Shown: positions 33,025 through 43,289 of the stretch, in pieces
How the letters are laid out: each line of letters opens with the position of its first letter
Numbering within the stretch: the stretch's first letter is position 1
From: Heloderma charlesbogerti
Taxonomy: Eukaryota; Chordata; Lepidosauria; Squamata; Helodermatidae
Reading direction: 5' to 3'
Assembly (NCBI GenBank): GCA_026122225.1
Contig: JANEZZ010000983.1
Location: 1,922,001 to 1,986,000, forward strand
Length of the DNA stretch: 64,000 nucleotides
Notes under the pieces: generated by a model
The model's input: only the letters and a program-made list of their open reading frames with translations
What the model was told of the DNA's origin: nothing
Database searches by the model: none
Made by a program: the position numbers and the translations under genes

Positions 33025-34361
33025 CTTGAGATCCTCTTCACTTTCTGCCATTAGGGTGGTATTGTCTGCATATCGGAGGTTATTGATAATTCTCCCAGCA
33101 ATCTTAATTCTGACCTCTGATTCATCCAACCTGGCATTTCTCATGATGTACTCTGCATATAAGTTAAATAAGCAGGGTTACAATATGCAGCCTTGTCGTA
33201 CTCCTTTCCCAATTTTGAACCACTCGGTTGTTCCATGTCTGGTTCTTACTGTTGCTTCTTGACCCTCGTACAGGTTTCTCAGGAGACAGGTAAGGTGGTC
33301 TGGTACTCCCATCACTTTAAGAATTTGCCACAGTTTGTTGTGATCCACACAATCAAAGGCTTTAGCGTAGTCAATGAAGCAGAAATAGACGTTTTTCTGG
33401 AATTCTCTTGCTTTCTCCATGATGCAGCAAATGTTGGCGATTTGATCTCTAGTTCCTCTGCCTCTTCTAAACCCAGCTTGTACTTCTGGTAGTTCTCGGT
33501 TCACATACTGCTGAAGCCTAGCTTGTAGGATTTTGAGCATCACCTTGCTGGCATGGGAAATGAGCGCAATTGTGTGGTAGTTTGAACACTCTTTGGCGTT
33601 GCCCTTCTTTGGAATTGGAATGTAAACTGACCTTTTCCAGTCTTGCGGCCATTGTTGAGTGTTCCAAATTTGTTGGCATATTGAATGCAGCACTTTAACA
33701 GCATCATCTTTTAGGATTTTAAATAGCTCAGCTGGAACACTGTCATCTCCACTAGCTTTGTTGTTAGTAATGCTTCCTAAGGCCCACTTGACTTCACTCT
33801 CAAGGATGACCGGCTCAAGTTCAGTGACCGCACTATCATGGCTATCAGGGACGTTAAGATCTTTCCTGTATAGTTCTTCTGTGTATTCTTTCCACCTCTT
33901 CTTAATCTCATCTGCATCTGTTAGGTCCCTGCCTTCTTTGTCCTTTATCATGCCCGTCTTTGCACAAAACGTTCCCTTGAGATCTCCGATTTTCTTGAAG
34001 AGATCTCTAGTCTTTCCCATTCTGTTGTTTTCCTCCATTTCTTTGCATTGTTCATTTAAGAAGGCCTTCTTGTCTCTCCTTGCTATTCTCTGGAACTCTG
34101 CATTCAGTTGGGTATATCTTCCCCTTTCTCCCTTGCTTTTCGCTTCCTTCTTTCCTCAGCTACTTGTAAAGCCTCATCAGACAGCCACTTGGCTTTCTTG
34201 CATTTCTTTTTCTTTGGGATGGATTTCGTTGCTGCCTCCTGAACAATGTTACGGACCTCCGTCCATAGTTCCTCAGGCACTCTGTCTATCAGGTCTAATC
34301 CCTGAAATCTATTCCTCACCTCCACTGTATATACAGTCCTGCTTATCAGGAAGTGGCACAC
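33025..34361 (-). pseudogene. BovB endonuclease tail and reverse transcriptase core
   Basis: 34361-34104 encodes VEVRNRFQGLDLIDRVPEEL. 34038-33178 (286 aa) encodes ALGSITNNKASGDDSVPAEL, IWNTQQWPQDWKRSVYIPIP, EVQAGFRRGRGTRDQIANIC, CFIDYAKAFDCVDHNKLWQI and GKGVRQGCIL. A stop then replaces the residue after GCIL (TAA at about 33176). Reading on gives PCLFNLYAEYIMRN and LRYADNTTLMAESEEDLK. The catalytic YADD is therefore YADN here, losing one of the two metal-binding aspartates. Dead element. Confidence 0.88.
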
Positions 34362-34365
34362 TGAT

Positions 34366-35161
34366 ATGGACTAGGACCCTCAGACTGCCCAGCTTACAGC
34401 TATAGGGCCAATCCTTAGGAAAGGTCACATACACAGATGGGCATACAGATGGAAACTTTATGGTATTGATAAAGTATTCAGATGGTATTGATAAACTTTA
34501 TTCATTGGACCTAATAGGTAATACAATCTGCAACATCTGTTCAACTGAGACAACTTTGCATCAGTCCCATACCAAATTCTTAGATTCTGGGTTCCTACTT
34601 TCCTAGCTGGTTTGTATTGATCTGAACTCAACTCAGCTGTAGATTATATCTGTCTAAGGTCATGTCAGCAATAAATCAACTTTATATTGCAAAAAATATT
34701 AAACATAGATCTATGTATGACAGTGCTAAGCCTCACTTTCCTTTTGTTATGTTCTCTCACACAAGATAAGCCAATAAGGGTATCTCTAGGCTGGATTTTT
34801 TGCTGTAAAATCTATCCTTTATTTATAGTATTATTGACCATATTTTCAGCCCTAAATCATATGAAACAGTGTGCAGTAATTGAACTACCATCTAATAACA
34901 ATAAGACTCTTAAAAAGGCCCTCAAACAGCAGAGCTACTACACAACTAAACTACATTAAAACCCACAGGGAAGTATCAGAAAGGCCTCCACAATTTCAAA
35001 CACCAACAAATCCATTCAAAACCAAAAAATATTTTTTGCTTTCTGATGGGAAGCGAGGGAACTCATCAAGTGGATTTCCTTTGCTCCTGTTTAGTGTTCT
35101 ATATTTTTTAAAGTGTAAAAATACCATAATTACTTAAGCAGTTAAAATATCCTCATGATTA
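34366..35161. other. Unique spacer
   Basis: Nothing recognised; AT-rich. Confidence 0.35.
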
Positions 35162-35169
35162 GTCTAGCC

Positions 35170-35428
35170 CAGGGGTGGGCAACCTATTGCCCCCCCAGAT
35201 GTGTTTTTTTTTTTTACTACAGTTCTTATAATCCCTGACCATTGGCCATGCTGGCTAGGGTGCAAGGCAGTTGTAGTCCAAAACATCTGAAGGGCACCAC
35301 GTGGAGAGAAGGTAGATCACTCAGTGTTTTGGATTTCAGATCCTAGTAGCCCCCAGCATGGCCAATGGTCAGGAATTCTGGGGACTGAAGTCCCAAACAT
35401 CTGGAGATCTATTTTCTACCCACCCTTG
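35170..35428. mobile_element. hAT-type palindromic MITE with CAGGGG ends, D5
   Basis: Ends CAGGGGTGGGCAACC and TTTCTACCCACCCTTG. The flanking 8-mers GTCTAGCC (35162-35169) and GTCTAGGT (35429-35436) match at 6 of 8. The inner sequence repeats GACCATTGGCCATGCTGG and its complement CCAGCATGGCCAATGGTC. Confidence 0.75.
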
Positions 35429-35436
35429 GTCTAGGT

Positions 35437-36290
35437 AATGTCTCACAAGATCTTTGGGTCTTTCCTGACATCACTTTTAGGAGTCAACTAGAGACTTCCT
35501 TTTTGAGCAATAACTAAACTTTGACTGGGTCACTTTTAACTCTAGGTGTTTTTTTAATCTCTTCATGATTTGCTTACAGGATGTATGTTACTGGCATATC
35601 ATTATACTTTGGCCTGCACCTCTGTTTATAAAGCAGTACAGAGACTTTTTTTGTGTTCATGTATCATTTTGCTCCAATTTGCAATTAATTATGTTTGTTT
35701 TATTATACTTGATACTTTTTCATTTTATTAAAAATGAATAAAAATTTATAGTATGTTATTATAGAAGATAGCTTAATTCTTTAAAAAAAAGCTTTCTGGA
35801 CATAAATGAACTCTTGACTTTGAATTATGGTGAAAACTGTTGTTATTTGTGGAATTTGCATGTCAAGAGCTTTACAATGAAGTGTGTTTCATGAGAATCA
35901 ATCAGTGGGAAGGCAGTCAAAAAGGGATGACCAACTAACTCACAACTTTGAATATATATATATGAGAGACAAGATTTTGCTCCGATTACCCTACCATTAT
36001 GGACATCTCATTCTTTTGGTTAATTTTGTTTAAACAAAAGGTGGTGGAGATGCAGAATATCTCAGCTACTTCAAACATGGTACATGCAATTGCACAAATT
36101 CAGTATCATTTTAGAAGAATTCAGAAACGACTCCCACCATCCCAAGAGAAGAAAGCTCATGTGTATGGAAATGCATGAAGACTGTACTGGAAGAATAAGG
36201 GGAAAGCTGCAGTGAAATGTAACATGGAGTATTGCTACCAACATACACCAAGACATGAAGATCTTTGAGAATATCACTTAGAATGAAGGG
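35437..36290. other. Unique AT-rich spacer
   Basis: Nothing recognised apart from a short (AT)n run near 35955. Confidence 0.35.
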
Positions 36291-36359
36291 AGAGACTGTA
36301 GCCCAGGGGCAGAACACAGGCTTTGCATGAAGGAAAGTCCCAGTTCAATTGCTGGCTCC

Positions 36360-36763
36360 TAGGGATTGGTGAACAAGTGATGTTCCTTTTCAACCAAATT
36401 CTCTGAACATCACATTGATGCTTGTCTCTCCTTATTTACCACATTTGTTTGCAATCTCTGTTCATTTACACAAACGGGAAAAGTGTGCATTTCAAATGGG
36501 AAAGGTGTGCATTTTTCAAAGGTATGTATTTTCACCCATAGGCTAAAGCATAAAAATGTACATCTTTAAAGATGTGCACTTTTAAAGATGTGCATTTTTT
36601 TTAAAAAAAATGCAAACTATTCAAATGTGGACAAATGTTCACAAATTTGCAAAAAAAAAAAAAATTTCAGAGAATGCATCTCCTGCTCACGCCTGCGTAC
36701 AGGGTTGTGAACAGGGGATGTTTGCATGATTTGTGAACATAAATGAAGTCTTGTCCATCCCAA
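36360..36763. mobile_element. hAT-type MITE, family C (C2), inside the SINE
   Basis: Ends TAGGGATTGGTGAACAAG and CTTGTCCATCCCAA. The flanking 8-mers CTGGCTCC (36352-36359) and CTGGTATC (36764-36771) match at 5 of 8, but SINE continuity across the element confirms the boundaries. The AT-rich interior has AAATGTGCA repeats. Confidence 0.78.
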
Positions 36764-36872
36764 CTGGTATCTCGAATTAAAAGGATCAGGTAGCAGGTGA
36801 AAGGCTCTTGCCTGAGACTCTGGAGAGCCACTACCAGTCATAAGAGACAATACTGGGCTAGGTGGAGATAAG

Positions 36873-37092
36873 CAGTGGAGGCTGGTGGCTCTGATTTCGG
36901 TGGGGCTTTGAATCCATTCCAGGTTTCAGTCAAAGCCAGCCAGAACTCTAAAGGAGCTATCCAAGCTGCTGAACCTATTTGGGGGCTAGGGTTCTGCACC
37001 TTGGATAACTCCTTTAGAGTTCTGGCTGGTTCTGACTGAAACCTGGAGTGGATTCACAGCCCCACCGAAATCAGAGCCACCAGCCTCCACTT
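36873..37092. mobile_element. Palindromic hAT-type MITE with CAGTGGAGGC ends
   Basis: Nearly the whole 220 bp folds on itself: CAGTGGAGGCTGGTGGCTCT at the left, AGAGCCACCAGCCTCCACTT at the right. The flanking 8-mers GAGATAAG (36865-36872) and GGCATAAG (37093-37100) match at 6 of 8. CAGTGG termini are common in hAT elements. Confidence 0.85.
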
Positions 37093-37115
37093 GGCATAAG
37101 GTAGCTTCCTACATT

Positions 37116-37605
37116 CCTTTCAAAAACCAGTCTCAGCACATTTGCATTCCTCTTGTAATATATGCTGCAAGAGTCATTGCTCAAAAAGTTATTTATTAAA
37201 GGTGGACGGGAAGAACAGTTTACTGGCATGTAGAGCATTTTTAATAATTGCTTTCCTTTATTTTTGCAAGTCATGGCCAAAGTCTTCAAACTAGAGGACT
37301 GATATCGTTGCCGCCAATGCGTGCTCAGCCTTTCAAAAGCAGCATACTTTAGAGTGAATTTCAGGTGTAAGGACAGCAGAACTACGTATTTGGATTAAAT
37401 AAAAACAACAATGGCTGTCCTTGTGCAAGGTGTTTTCTACTTGGTAATTCCACCTACCATAGAGTGAAGCATTCCACTTTGCAATTCTTCTTAAGAAATC
37501 AACCTTGAAAACCCACTCTAGTGGCTCAGTCTTCCACTATGCTATGGTCTTTGTACAATCCACTTCTAGGCAATCTGAGGGCCAAAACAGAGAATGCTTT
37601 AAATC
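37116..37605. other. Unique spacer
   Basis: Nothing recognised. Confidence 0.35.
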
Positions 37606-37608
37606 TAG

Positions 37609-37690
37609 CAGCTTCAGCTTCAGCTTCAGCTTCAGCTTCAGCTTCCTTCCTTCCTTCCTTCCTTCCTTCCTTCCTTCCTTCCTTCCTTCA
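37609..37690. repeat. (CTTCAG)n followed by (CTTC)n microsatellite
   Basis: About six CTTCAG hexamers run directly into about eleven CTTC tetramers. The compound structure suggests the tetramer arose by slippage from the hexamer. Overlapping frames are low-complexity. Confidence 0.95.
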
Positions 37691-38145
37691 TTTTTATTGT
37701 AGAGTAGGTGCAGGGCCCACAATCTGGATTGGGACTGTGTCGCTGGGGTTGGGCTTTTAAGATCTATATCAGGCCCCCTGCACCTACTCTAGAGTAAAAA
37801 TGAAGGGGGGAGATATAGCTTCTAGACATAGATTCAAGAAATGACTGTTTTGGCCCTTAGGGCCATTAAAGAACCAAAATTACATGACGAGGGAAATATA
37901 TTTCATAGTCTACGCTGGACACATCCATTGCTAAGAAGCACCAGTTTAAAATACAAATGACACAGTGGGCCAAAACAGGGATGCCAGCCACCACAACTCC
38001 CCACCCCATTCGCAGGTGGCAAACTAGGGTAAGCCGTTTTGGTTCTGTTGGTGTGTGTGTGTCACAATTTGATCCTCCAAACAATCCCAAAACTGTTTTG
38101 GGTGAGGGTCTGGTTACCTCTGTTTCTTTTTCTTTGTTTCATCTT
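37691..38145. other. Unique spacer with a short inverted pair
   Basis: 37698-37715 (GTAGAGTAGGTGCAGGGC) and 37770-37790 (GGCCCCCTGCACCTACTCTA) are inverted copies flanking about 60 bp. Otherwise unrecognised. Confidence 0.45.
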
Positions 38146-38153
38146 TGTTAAAA

Positions 38154-38289
38154 CAGGGGTGGGCAAAGTGTGGCCCTCCAGATATTTCGGCCTGAAGCTC
38201 CCATTAATTCCTATCAGCATAAGAAATACTATGCAGTGAGGGGAGTTGGAGGCCAAAACATCAGGCAGGCCACAGGTTGCCCACCCCTG
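38154..38289. mobile_element. Palindromic MITE with CAGGGGTGGGCAA ends, D6
   Basis: Left CAGGGGTGGGCAAAGTGTGG, right CCACAGGTTGCCCACCCCTG. The body has GGCCCTCCAGATATTT. No convincing duplication: TGTTAAAA versus CTAATAAA agree poorly. Confidence 0.75.
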
Positions 38290-38298
38290 CTAATAAAG

Positions 38299-38718
38299 TA
38301 GAGATGTATACAAATTTCATTTTGTGCTCACAAAATAGTCAAACGAGCCCTGTTCAACCCCAAATGTGGACACAAGAGGAACGTGTTCTCTGATAATGTT
38401 CCTAAAGTGTTGAGCGCCCGCCCCGTTCACGTTTGACAAATGCACAATTTTCAAAAATCAAACCATCCGTTTGTAATTGCACAATTTTAAAATTTAGCAA
38501 TTTCACCTTTCAGTCAATGGGAGGCCGTTGCATAGCTTTGGAAAATATGCAAACGTTTTGCACAGTTTTCCCGTTCTATCACATTTAATTTGTGCAATGT
38601 TCCCATTCACACAAATCAAACAGAGATCTCAAATGTCCATGGTAAATGATACGAGAACATCAAGCTGACATTCAGAGAATCTGGGCAAATGTGAACATTT
38701 CTCGTTCACCCATCCCTG
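38299..38718. mobile_element. hAT-type MITE candidate, family C (C3)
   Basis: Left TAGAGATGTATACAAATTTC, right CTCGTTCACCCATCCCTG. AT-rich with GCAATTTCACC / TTTGCACAGTTTTCCC modules typical of family C. No matching flanking 8-mers. It abuts D6 with only about 9 bp between. Confidence 0.5.
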
Positions 38719-38911
38719 CTTTAACGCTTCAGTGACATGGCAGTAGGAGCAGAGTTCTGGCTTCCATTATTCTTCCTTCATGGCATGCCCAGAGAGCTAG
38801 TAAACTGATTTGCTGTTACTGCATACTACCGTAAACTGTAACTCTATCCATTGCTGCCCACTTTCAACATTGTCCCTGAATCCCTCGAAATGCTTTCTAT
38901 GTTTTCCCTGT
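38719..38911. other. Unique spacer
   Basis: Nothing recognised. Confidence 0.35.
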
Positions 38912-38919
38912 AGTACTGG

Positions 38920-39575
38920 TAGGGATGTATGAATCTCACTTACCAGTCCGCTGCCTGGGTCTGCAGGGGAGGGGGAGGCGATCTGTTCCCCCCCCCCCGG
39001 AATCCTCCCCAGCCATCTCCACTCTGCAGCAAGACCATGGGGCTTGCTGCAGCTGGACTTCCGGCCGCTGCTGGGCTGCTGCGGCCGCAAATGGCGGCCA
39101 TCATAGCGGCGGCCATTTGCATCCTTGCATTAGGTTGTGATAGGCTACGTAAATACTTATGTAGCCTATCACGGCCATGAGCAGGGGTGCAAATGGCGTA
39201 GCCATTTATGTAGCCATTTGCACCCGTGCTCTTTGTCGTGATAGGCTACATAAGTATTTACGTAGCCTACCATGGCCTAATGCAGGGATGCAAATGGTGG
39301 CTGCTATGACGACCACCATTTGCAGCCACAGCAGCCTGGCAGTGGCCAGATGATGACCCGGAGCCGCCGCCGCTGCCGCCGCTGCCGCCGCTGCCACCGC
39401 TGCCGCCGCTGCCACCGCTGCCGCCGCTGCCGCCGCTGCTGCCAGGTAAGTCCATTCCAGGGGGGATTTCTGGGGGTGGCAGGGGGGTAGTCCATTCCAC
39501 CACGGACTCTGGGGGGCCAGATTCTAAAGAACCCAGCCTCACTTGAGTCCATGGCAGAATTCTCTGACGTCCCTA
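38920..39575 (+). mobile_element. Family A foldback MITE, copy A7
   Basis: TAGGGATG...CGTCCCTA with a perfect 8-bp duplication AGTACTGG (38912-38919 and 39576-39583). Two GATAGGCTAC hairpins (39137-39175 and about 39237-39275) and GCAAATGGCGGCC-type hairpins. In its beta half a trinucleotide-like CCGCTGCCG array (39363-39440) has expanded. CAGGTAAGT at 39443-39451. Confidence 0.92.
39363..39440. repeat. CCGCTGCCG/CCACCGCTG low-complexity array
   Basis: A GC-rich nonamer array inside A7. It yields Ala-rich and Gly-Ser-rich frames on the minus strand that are not genes. Confidence 0.9.
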
Positions 39576-39812
39576 AGTACTGGACCACAGCCCTTTGAGG
39601 GCAATCCATCAGGGGATGATGGATGTTTACAGGGGGATAGCAACACTGTAGCGAGATCCACCCCTGAGCCCCATAAATAATACATGAAGCTTCTCTCTAA
39701 GGAATGCGCATTGTCTGGGGCAGAGACTGACAGGGCCACTCATCTACAGACTGGAGTATTCTGACTTCACCAGCAGGTGTTCCCAGGGTTGTTGGAGAAA
39801 GCCACAATGGAA

Positions 39813-40622
39813 TAGGAGTGCTCGAAAGTCACTTACCTCGTCTCGCAGCTTGCTTCACGGTGGGGGGGAGGCGCTTCGCTTCTCCCCCTGAAATTCAGGC
39901 CGGGGAGGAGGCGCCTCGCCTCGCCCAGCCGCGAAATAAAAAGTTAAAAAAAAAACCATGCCCCCGTGATAGGCTACGTGACGATTACCATAGCTTATCA
40001 TGGCTAGATCTGCAAAGTCAGCCGTGATAGGCTATGTAAATCGTCACGTAGCCTATCACGGGTGACTTAAAAAAAAAAAATGCGTACGCAAATGGCGGCC
40101 CCCATAGGGAGCCGCCATTCGCGTTCCTTATTTGGTCGCTGTAGTCTACATAAATCTTTACGTAGACTACGGTGAAAATAAGGAATGCGAATGGTGGCTC
40201 CCTATGGGGGCCGCCATTAGCCGTACACGCTTTTTTTTTTTTTAAAGTCACCCGTGATAGGCTACGTGATGATTTACGTAGCCTATCACGGCTGACTTTG
40301 CAAATCTAGTCATGATAGGCTACGTTAATCGTCGTCACGTAGACTATCACGGGGTTGTTTTTTTTTTTTACTTTTCTTGGAATGGTGGCGGCGGCACCCG
40401 GTCGAAAGACCGGCTGCCGCCCTGACCCCTGTCGAAGCCCTGCTGAACCGCCGCTGTGACCCGCCACCGGGAGCAACATTTGGGAAAGGTAAGTCCCATC
40501 CTGGGGGGGGGTGCGGGGTGCGGGGGGGTGCGGAGAATTTCTCCCCGAAACTACTTCAGGGGGCCGAATACGTTGGCACTCGGCCCCCCGAAGTTTCGGG
40601 GAGAAATTCTCTGACACCCCTA
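39813..40622 (+). mobile_element. Family A foldback MITE, copy A8
   Basis: Left alpha end TAGGAGTGCTCGAAAGTCAC, right beta end CTGACACCCCTA. The flanking 8-mers CAATGGAA (39805-39812) and CAATGGAG (40623-40630) match at 7 of 8. Four GATAGGCTA hairpin units at about 39966, 40026, 40255 and 40312. AAAGGTAAGTCCC at 40485-40497. It begins 230 bp after A7, in the same orientation. Confidence 0.9.
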
Positions 40623-40630
40623 CAATGGAG

Positions 40631-41236
40631 CCAAATGAGTTTGGATTTTCATGAATGTGACCCAGAGTTTCTACAGCAGACTGGCTTTCCCCCTTTCTGA
40701 TGGATTCTGCGGACTTGTGGACTGGGTTTCTATCTTTCATGAATTTTGCACAAATTTCATTGTTGAACGTAACACAACATTTTTAAAAACCTGATCAAAA
40801 TGTGCATTTCCCCCATAAACTAAAGCATGAAAATGTGCATTTTGGGGAAATGTGTACATTTTCACATGTGTGAATTTGTGCAAGTGTGAAGTTGCGCAAA
40901 TTCAGAAACAAAAAAATCCAGTTCTGTCGATGGGTGGACAATGGAATGAAAGGTGCCTGACAATCTGTGAAATACAAACAGAACAAGTTGTACATGATCT
41001 GTACATCCCAAGCTGTTCCTAGATCACAGAAGGTCGCACACCAGGACCATGCTATCAAGATGTTGACCTTCCATATGCTGTCCTCTAGGTTTACATAGTG
41101 ACAAAGCCTGTCCTGAAAAGATATGTATTGTGGTCTCCCTTCCCCAATTTCTTGCATGAAAAGTTTTACAAATACAGAAGGTATGCTTACAGTATTTGAG
41201 TATCTATACTACTTTCACCACCATCTCCCCAACAAG
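40631..41236. other. Spacer with probable decayed family C sequence
   Basis: 40740-41015 has GCACAAATTTCATT, AAAATGTGCATTT and GTACATCCCAAG, resembling family C, but no pair of ends could be fixed. Confidence 0.4.
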
Positions 41237-41244
41237 TTGTCAAT

Positions 41245-41612
41245 GAGGAATGGTGTAGATGCCTGACTGGGTCCAGGGGTCCATCAGGGACCCCTGGACT
41301 GCACCCGCCAAGCCCCTGGCCTCGCTCACTCCCACTTGCACCCTCCTGGACCCATCTGTGAGCGCCCACCATTTTGCTGAGGGTTTTTAATGAAAAAAGG
41401 AGCTAAATAAAAATGTGCATATTTAAATATGCACACATTCAGGCTAGGAAAGCTTGATCTATGAAATATTAGAGGCATCAGGGACCCAGGGTGAATGCGG
41501 GTGGCTCACCGAGCTCATGGGGGCTCAAGTGCAGGCCTGGGGGGCTCAAGCAAGGGCAATGCTTCAGCGGGTGCCCACCGATACCGGATGGGGGTGGGTT
41601 TGCATATCCCTA
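41245..41612. mobile_element. hAT-type foldback MITE, family B (B4)
   Basis: Left end GAGGAATGGTG (decayed TAGGGATG), right end TATCCCTA. The flanking 8-mers TTGTCAAT (41237-41244) and TTGTCAAC (41613-41620) match at 7 of 8. It contains the family B centre TGCATATTTAAATATGCACA. Confidence 0.82.
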
Positions 41613-41620
41613 TTGTCAAC

Positions 41621-42053
41621 ACTTTCAGAATTAACTCCTGTTTAACCCACACATTTTTCTTACAAAATTCCTGCTGGTTTTTCTCTATTATTCGCTAATT
41701 ATAGACTTGCTTTATCATTCCCTTTTGATACAATGTCTTGGATACATTTCCTTCCACCAAAGTCAAACTCACCAGGGTGTGCTGCTTCCCAGGATACCTT
41801 TTTCAAAGTAACTCAGTGTTAAGTCCTGTCTTATAAATTCTCCTCCTATGCTGTCATTATTAATATTACAAAGCTGTTAATGAAAGATTACCTCACTTGT
41901 ATAGTAGGCTTTTATACTGGCACCTTTTCTTTTGCCACCTCACTGCCGGTGATACATCTTCAAACATTTGAAAGAACTTCATCTATTCATTTATTGATAA
42001 CAGGTTTAACTCACTTTTCCATTCAAAAATGCACAATAATTAAAATCCAATAT
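41621..42053. other. Unique spacer
   Basis: Nothing recognised. A frame starting at 41880 runs into the E1 element and is not a gene. Confidence 0.35.
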
Positions 42054-42061
42054 AAAAATAT

Positions 42062-42847
42062 TAGGGCTGTGCAGGGACCCCCCGACCCAACTCAGAAGCC
42101 ACTTTGTGGCTTCAGAGATGCACCCAATTTGGCTCAGGCAGATTTGGGGGGGGCAACAGCCCCACCCTCCCATACAAACCCCCTCACCTTGCTGTTGCCT
42201 CCACCGACGCCTTCTCCGCTGCCTTTCCACTGCCATCGTCATCCTCACTGCCACCTCCACCTCCTCCATCACCGCTGCCACCACCATCGCCATCCTCACT
42301 TCCTCCGCTGTCCTCGTTGCTTCTGCCCTCGCTGCCACTGCCTTCTCTGCTGCTGTCCTCGCCAACTCCTGAGGCCTGGATGCGTCTGGTGGGGAGTTGC
42401 CATGTTTAAACTGGCAACCTCCTGGAACATCCTGGAAGTTGCCATTTTAAAAATGGTGATACCCTGCAGGAGGAGTCATCGCGTGTGTCCAGGCCTCGAG
42501 TTGGCAGTGGCGAGGCCGGCGGCGGAGAAGGCGGTGAGGACAGTGGTGGTGGAGGTGGCGGCAGCAAGGATGATGGAGGTGGCGGAGGTGGCGGCAACGG
42601 TGGCAACGGCAAGGATGGCGATGGCAGCTGTGGTGGAGGTGGCAGCGGTGGCACAGGTAAGGACCTGGCGCAGCTGGGCCAAGGATGCCAAACCTCTGAA
42701 GCACACCGAGTGCTTCAGAGAACCCCCGATCCACTCTGGGTCACTTCATGCCCCCTCCGCTTTGCCTCAGAAGGGGCACAAAGTGACCTGAAGCAGCCTG
42801 CTTTGACTTGGGTTTTGGGCCTCAGGCCGAAGCAGTGCAAAGCCCTA
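42062..42847. mobile_element. hAT-type foldback MITE with TAGGGCTG ends, E1
   Basis: Ends TAGGGCTGTGCA and TGCAAAGCCCTA. A perfect 8-bp duplication AAAAATAT lies at 42054-42061 and 42848-42855. Large arms carry complementary CCACCTCC/GCTGCC arrays (42190-42360 and 42500-42655). The inner segment GCAACCTCCTGGAACATCC pairs with GGATG/GGAAGTTGCC sequence. AAGGTGAGG (minus strand, near 42187) and CAGGTAAGG (near 42655) face outward. The long 303-aa and 188-aa frames are low-complexity. Confidence 0.88.
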
Positions 42848-42855
42848 AAAAATAT

Positions 42856-43285
42856 TACACAGATGGAACCCAGCTCTACCTCTCTAGCCCAAAACTTTAT
42901 CTTTCTATCCGGTGCCACTTTTCCAACTGCCTCCCTGATATTTGTGCTTGGATGCTTCATCTTCATCTCAAAAGCAGTATATCCAAGACCAAACATTTCA
43001 TATTTCCACCTCCAAACCCTTGTCTCCTCACACACTATCCCTCTCCATTGATAATGTAATTTTCCGTCATGCTGAATGGGAATGCAGCCTTGGCTTTATC
43101 TGTAGTTCTCTCTCTCCCCCCTCTCTCTCTCTCCCCCTCTCTCTTTCCTTCCCTATATTCAGTCTATTGCCAAGTTGTGTCATTTCTTCTTTTAGAGAGA
43201 ATTCTCAAAGAACTCAAATATGAAATTGCTTATCATCTAACCAAAATATGCAACATGTCCCTAAGATCAGCCTCTATACCAGAGG
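42856..43285. other. Unique spacer with CT-rich tract
   Basis: A (CT)n-rich tract lies at 43108-43145. No coding signal recognised. Confidence 0.45.
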
Positions 43286-43289
43286 ACTG

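Larger units (their letters stand above)
31595..34365 (-). mobile_element. BovB (RTE clade) LINE, 5'-truncated and interrupted
   Basis: Minus-strand element ending in the characteristic BovB 3' end (GTCGGACACGACTGAACAAC on the minus strand, then a GTT/AAC-rich tail near 31597). It encodes the end of the endonuclease region, reverse transcriptase and C-terminal domain. Family A copy A6 (32342-33024) interrupts it. BovB is common in squamates, where it is linked with horizontal transfer; this copy alone does not test that. Confidence 0.93.
36295..37115 (+). mobile_element. tRNA-derived SINE split by two MITEs
   Basis: The head 36295-36359 has a tRNA-like box A (TGTAGCCCAGGGGCAGAACA) and box B (CCAGTTCAATTGC). 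The body continues at 36772-36872 (AAAAGGATCAGGTAGCAGGT, GAGACTCTGGAGAGCCAC, GACAATACTGGGCTAGGTGG) and the tail at 37093-37115 (GGCATAAGGTAGCTTCCTAC). MITEs at 36360-36763 and 36873-37092 lie between the pieces. Same SINE family as the minus-strand copy at 62041-62235. Confidence 0.82.

Noticed and set aside
36295..36359. A tRNA gene
   Set aside because: Box A and box B are recognisable but the rest does not form a cloverleaf and the sequence continues as a SINE body after the MITE.
38299..38718. 8-bp duplication at family C copy C3
   Set aside because: The flanks TAATAAAG and CTTTAACG do not match directly; only the terminal repeats support the element.
39206..39609. Gly-Ser-rich or Ala-rich protein on the minus strand
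   Set aside because: Produced by the CCGCTGCCG array inside A7.
41880..42791. 303-aa frame as a host gene
   Set aside because: It runs from spacer into the E1 foldback element through proline/histidine and alanine/valine low-complexity arrays.
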